From NCBI GenBank assembly GCA_937952925.1, contig CALFYA010000186.1, positions 1 through 24,811 of the forward strand: 24,811 nt of DNA, given 5' to 3'. Every line of letters starts with the position of its first letter. Position 1 is the first letter of the stretch. The notes under the pieces were generated by a model that worked only from the letters and a program-made list of their open reading frames with translations, had not been told where the DNA came from and searched no databases. This DNA is from an uncultured Moraxellaceae bacterium. GTDB lineage: Bacteria > Pseudomonadota > Gammaproteobacteria > Pseudomonadales > Moraxellaceae. The translations under genes were made by a program, and so were the position numbers. Of the stretch, positions 22,315 to 24,811 are shown piece by piece.

Positions 22315-23141
22315 ATGGGTATGATCAACCCCTAAACCCCAAAGACGTGGGGCACCATACCCGTAAGCGATTTGGTCAAAACTTTTTGCATGATCAGCGG
22401 GTGATCGACAAAATCGTCAATGCAGTTGCCCCCAAAGCCGGTGACCGCTTGATTGAGATTGGGCCGGGTTTGGGCGCACTGACTGCGCCATTGCTCAAAC
22501 GCGCTGAAACCTTGACGGTGGTGGAACTCGATCGCGATTTGGCCGCCAATCTGCCTGAGCGGATGGGGTTTCCGAGTCATTTGACCATTGTCGAAGGTGA
22601 CGCCCTGCGTTTTGATTTCACCCAACTCAAGCAAGCGGAAGATCAGAAGCTGCGCATCGTGGGCAATTTGCCCTACAACATTTCGACGCCACTGTTGTTT
22701 CATTTGCTCACCTACGGCGGTCAAGTGCAAGACATGCACTTTATGCTGCAAAAAGAAGTGGTCGATCGGATTGTGGCCGCGCCCAATACCAGTGATTACG
22801 GGCGTTTATCGGTGATGATTCAATATTATTGCGAGCCGACGTTTTTATTTGAAGTGCCCGCAGGCTCGTTTAACCCACCACCCAAAGTGACCAGTGCGGT
22901 CTTTCGGCTCAAGCCCTACACCCAAAAGCCCTTACAAGCCACTGATGAAAAACATCTGGCCAGTTTGGTATCGCATGTGTTTACCCAGCGCCGTAAAACC
23001 TTGCGCAACACCCTCAAAGGCCAACTCGACGAAGCCGGTTTTGCCACGATTGGCATTGATCCGATGGCGCGCCCCGAAACCTTGAGCTTGGCGCAGTTTG
23101 TGGCCTTAAGTGATGCAATTGTGGCGAGTAAGGCAGCCTGA
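22311..23141 (+). CDS. rsmA: 16S rRNA dimethyladenosine transferase RsmA/KsgA
   Basis: RsmA dimethylates two adjacent adenines in the 3'-terminal helix 45 of 16S rRNA, a late small-subunit assembly step. The 276-aa protein has the N-terminal RKRFGQNFLHDQRVIDKIV, SAM motif LIEIGPGLGALTAPLL (Glu49), VVELDRDLA, and the catalytic NLPYN (119-123). The C-terminal segment HVFTQRRKTLRNTLKG is also typical. The start overlaps the pdxA stop by 4 nt (ATGA) and the stop overlaps the apaH start (TGATG), so all three genes are probably translationally coupled, as in the E. coli pdxA-ksgA-apaH cluster. Confidence 0.97.
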   Translation: MNGYDQPLNPKDVGHHTRKRFGQNFLHDQRVIDKIVNAVAPKAGDRLIEIGPGLGALTAPLLKRAETLTVVELDRDLAANLPERMGFPSHLTIVEGDALRFDFTQLKQAEDQKLRIVGNLPYNISTPLLFHLLTYGGQVQDMHFMLQKEVVDRIVAAPNTSDYGRLSVMIQYYCEPTFLFEVPAGSFNPPPKVTSAVFRLKPYTQKPLQATDEKHLASLVSHVFTQRRKTLRNTLKGQLDEAGFATIGIDPMARPETLSLAQFVALSDAIVASKAA

Positions 23142-23983
23142 TGCGGACGTTTCGACACGAGTATGTGATTGGCGATGTACAGGGCTGCTTTGCGGCGCTG
23201 ACCGCACTCAAAGCGGCGATTGAGTTTGATGAAAGCCAAGATCGCCTGTGGTTTGCCGGTGATTTGGTGGCGCGTGGTGAAGATTCGCTGGCGGTGCTGC
23301 GTGAAGTCAAACGCCTGAATGCGTGTGGCGCGGCGCAAACGGTGCTCGGTAATCATGATCTGAACTTACTCGCCATTTGGCGTGGCTTTAACAGCTTGCG
23401 CAAAAAAGATCTGACAGCACCGATTTTTGCAGCACCCGATGCACCAGTGCTATTCGATTGGTTACGTCGCCAGCCACTGTGTGCCTTTCCCGATGATCGG
23501 CATGTGTTGACGCATGCAGGCATCCCACCAAATTGGACGATTGCCCAAGCCCGTCAGTTGTCGCTGGAAATTGAGCAGGTGTTACAGGCTGATTTGCCCA
23601 TGCTAGACGGTTTTTTGAGCCAGATGTACGGTAGTTTGCCAGATCAGTGGTCGGATGATTTGGTGGGTGCTGATCGTCTACGCACGATCACCAACTATCT
23701 GACGCGGATGCGTTTGTGTACCGCTGAAGGGCGCTTGGAGTTTGAGTTTAAAGACAGCTTAGATGCGCCGATGCCCACGGGCTTTGCACCGTGGTTTGAC
23801 TGGCCAAGTGTAGAGACTCGCCAGCGTAAAATCTTATTTGGGCATTGGGCAGCGCTAGAAGGTGCCATCCAACACGCCAGCATCATCCCGCTCGATGGTG
23901 GTTGTGTGTGGGGGGGCAGCTTGATCGCTTATCGTTTGGCCGATGGACAGGTCTGGAGTGTGACCAGCGGATGTGGTTGCTGA
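23141..23983 (+). CDS. apaH: Symmetrical bis(5'-nucleosyl)-tetraphosphatase ApaH
   Basis: ApaH hydrolyses Ap4A to two ADP and can remove nucleotide caps from RNA. The 280-aa protein has the PPP-family motifs IGDVQGCF (Gln replaces the more common His), FAGDLVARGEDSL, VLGNHDLNLL, THAGIPPNW and FGHWAALEG. The length fits the family. Its ATG overlaps the rsmA stop. The last 55 nt overlap the 3' end of the convergent DUF2939-like gene. Confidence 0.96.
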   Translation: MRTFRHEYVIGDVQGCFAALTALKAAIEFDESQDRLWFAGDLVARGEDSLAVLREVKRLNACGAAQTVLGNHDLNLLAIWRGFNSLRKKDLTAPIFAAPDAPVLFDWLRRQPLCAFPDDRHVLTHAGIPPNWTIAQARQLSLEIEQVLQADLPMLDGFLSQMYGSLPDQWSDDLVGADRLRTITNYLTRMRLCTAEGRLEFEFKDSLDAPMPTGFAPWFDWPSVETRQRKILFGHWAALEGAIQHASIIPLDGGCVWGGSLIAYRLADGQVWSVTSGCGC

Positions 23984-24441
23984 CTACACACCACCTCAAT
24001 CTGCCAATCTGCCCAGCCTTGCCGTTGCCAATAAAACTCAATGGCGGGCTGGCCGAGTTTGAGTACATAGGTGTTGGGAAAATCGACATATCCTTGCTCC
24101 ATCTGTTGATTGGCAAGGTATTGGCTGGTCTGCAACAAAAACAACTGCGAAGGTTCAACCTGTTGTTTGATGGTCGGCCACATTTTGTGCAAATAACGCT
24201 GTCCCAAGCCCTCCCATGCAGGGGTGGGCGTGCTTGGCTGTGCCACCATGCTGTGCCGAATCGCCTGCTGCAAGCGAGGATCGAGTGCAGCAAAATCTTG
24301 TCGTGCCAGCGTGTTGAGCGTGTGTTTGACCTGTAATCGCGGGGAATATCCATATCCAAGTACGAGCAGGGCGATCAAACCGGCGCTTAGACCGATCAGG
24401 GTGTACTTCCATGTCCAAAGCGCCATCAGACGTGTGGGCAT
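23929..24441 (-). CDS. DUF2939-like membrane-anchored protein
   Basis: This is a 170-aa protein with one N-terminal hydrophobic segment (YTLIGLSAGLIALLVLGYGY), so probably inner-membrane anchored with a periplasmic remainder. The sequence after the anchor (YSPRLQVKHTLNTLARQDFAAL) resembles the start of DUF2939 proteins, and I infer membership in that family with moderate confidence. The function is unknown. The start could be 24441 or 24426; neither has a good ribosome site. The last 55 nt run antisense into apaH. Confidence 0.65.
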   Translation of the reverse strand: MPTRLMALWTWKYTLIGLSAGLIALLVLGYGYSPRLQVKHTLNTLARQDFAALDPRLQQAIRHSMVAQPSTPTPAWEGLGQRYLHKMWPTIKQQVEPSQLFLLQTSQYLANQQMEQGYVDFPNTYVLKLGQPAIEFYWQRQGWADWQIEVVCSQQPHPLVTLQTCPSAKR

Positions 24442-24478
24442 TACGGTTGTAGTCGAAAAATAAACGTAGCTGACTATA

Positions 24479-24502
24479 GCGTGCTTTGTGGGCAAAGCAC
24501 GC
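24479..24502 (-). terminator. Hairpin after the DUF2147 gene
   Basis: GCGTGCTTTG (24479-24488) and CAAAGCACGC (24493-24502) form a perfect 10-bp stem with a 4-nt loop, 22 nt past the DUF2147 stop. No T-tract follows on the minus strand, so it may be an imperfect terminator or a leader structure of the next gene. Confidence 0.5.
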
Positions 24503-24523
24503 AATCTTCAACAAAAAACCATA

Positions 24524-24811
24524 TTACTCGCGAAACCAGCTCTGGCTACGACCCAGCATCGACACGCCTACATAACCGCGCATCGACAAGCGCCGACCGT
24601 CGGCACTCAAACGCGCTTTGGCTTTGTAAATCTTGCCCGACAACGGATCCAAAATAGCCGCATCTTTAAAGTTGCTGTGATGGAGTTGGTCTTGTTTGAG
24701 ACCATTTAAGATTTTGAGTCCCACAATCGGCTGATTGGTATAGGGAGCAGGGCAGTTTTGGCAAAACTCTTTGGGTATATAATCCGGACGGGGGATGGTA
24801 CGGATAATCGT
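24524..24811 (-). CDS. DUF2147 family protein (C-terminal part, runs off the window)
   Basis: The open frame continues to the right edge, so the N-terminus (usually with a signal peptide) is missing. The visible 95 residues fit DUF2147: a Cys-x-x-Cys (FCQNC), QPIVGLKILNGL, ILDPLSGKIYKAKARLSADG, and RGYVGVSMLGRSQSW at the C-terminus. DUF2147 proteins are small exported proteins of unknown function, common in Proteobacteria. Confidence 0.88.
   Translation of the reverse strand, partial: TIIRTIPRPDYIPKEFCQNCPAPYTNQPIVGLKILNGLKQDQLHHSNFKDAAILDPLSGKIYKAKARLSADGRRLSMRGYVGVSMLGRSQSWFRE

Noticed and set aside
23171..23185. Gln in place of His in the ApaH GDxHG motif
   Set aside because: As I recall, GDxQG is common in ApaH of Pseudomonas-type bacteria; the enzyme motifs are otherwise complete.
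1..24811. CRISPR arrays, tRNA or rRNA genes, riboswitches
   Set aside because: No regularly spaced repeats, cloverleaf-like genes or rRNA sequence could be identified on either strand by reading.

Overview
The window looks like chromosome of a gammaproteobacterium, most likely Pseudomonadales and probably Moraxellaceae. This rests on gene content and order (minC-minD; serS near cysG; sspA-sspB; petA-petB-petC; rplM-rpsI; pdxA-rsmA-apaH) and on protein resemblance. It is not a species call. Most of the window is housekeeping sequence in short operons, with no tRNA, rRNA or CRISPR array visible.

Layout. Positions 1-2050 (minus strand) hold the start of minD, minC, and a membrane protein with a voltage-sensor-like S1-S4 region but no pore. 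Positions 2450-4100 (plus) hold two envelope lipoproteins, one OmpA-like and one DUF2846. Positions 4260-5500 (minus) hold an SMR transporter, a small lipoprotein with a strict glycine heptad, and a periplasmic cupin. Positions 5640-11965 (plus) hold serS, a 1156-residue multidomain gene, and cysG. Positions 12000-17710 (minus) hold sspA-sspB plus a membrane protein gene, the cytochrome bc1 operon petA-petB-petC, and rplM-rpsI behind a clear promoter and leader hairpin. Positions 18027-19409 (plus) hold a FadL-type porin, followed by a MITE-like insertion. Positions 19641-21254 (minus) hold kptA and a membrane metallophosphoesterase. Positions 21322-23983 (plus) hold the overlapping pdxA-rsmA-apaH operon. 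The right end (minus) holds a DUF2939-like protein and a partial DUF2147 protein.

The most unusual locus is the 3.5-kb gene at 6985-10455, which separates serS from cysG, genes that are neighbours in Pseudomonas. It encodes a RelE-like N-terminus, a complete superfamily I helicase/ATPase core, ankyrin-like repeats, a coiled coil and a C-terminal DUF1566 C-type-lectin-fold domain. The last ~85 coding bases before a fixed tail are nearly all NNC or NNT codons, as expected if AAC/AAT codons of a template repeat had been randomised at adenines. This is the signature of a diversity-generating retroelement (DGR) variable region. No reverse transcriptase or template repeat lies in the window, so any DGR machinery would have to act from elsewhere in the genome. 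Two hairpins follow the gene directly.

The second accessory feature is a 196-bp non-autonomous element (19444-19639) with 18-bp terminal inverted repeats resembling IS4 ends, flanked by a 10-bp target duplication with one mismatch. It sits at the kptA stop codon and carries a strong bidirectional terminator between the convergent porin and kptA genes.
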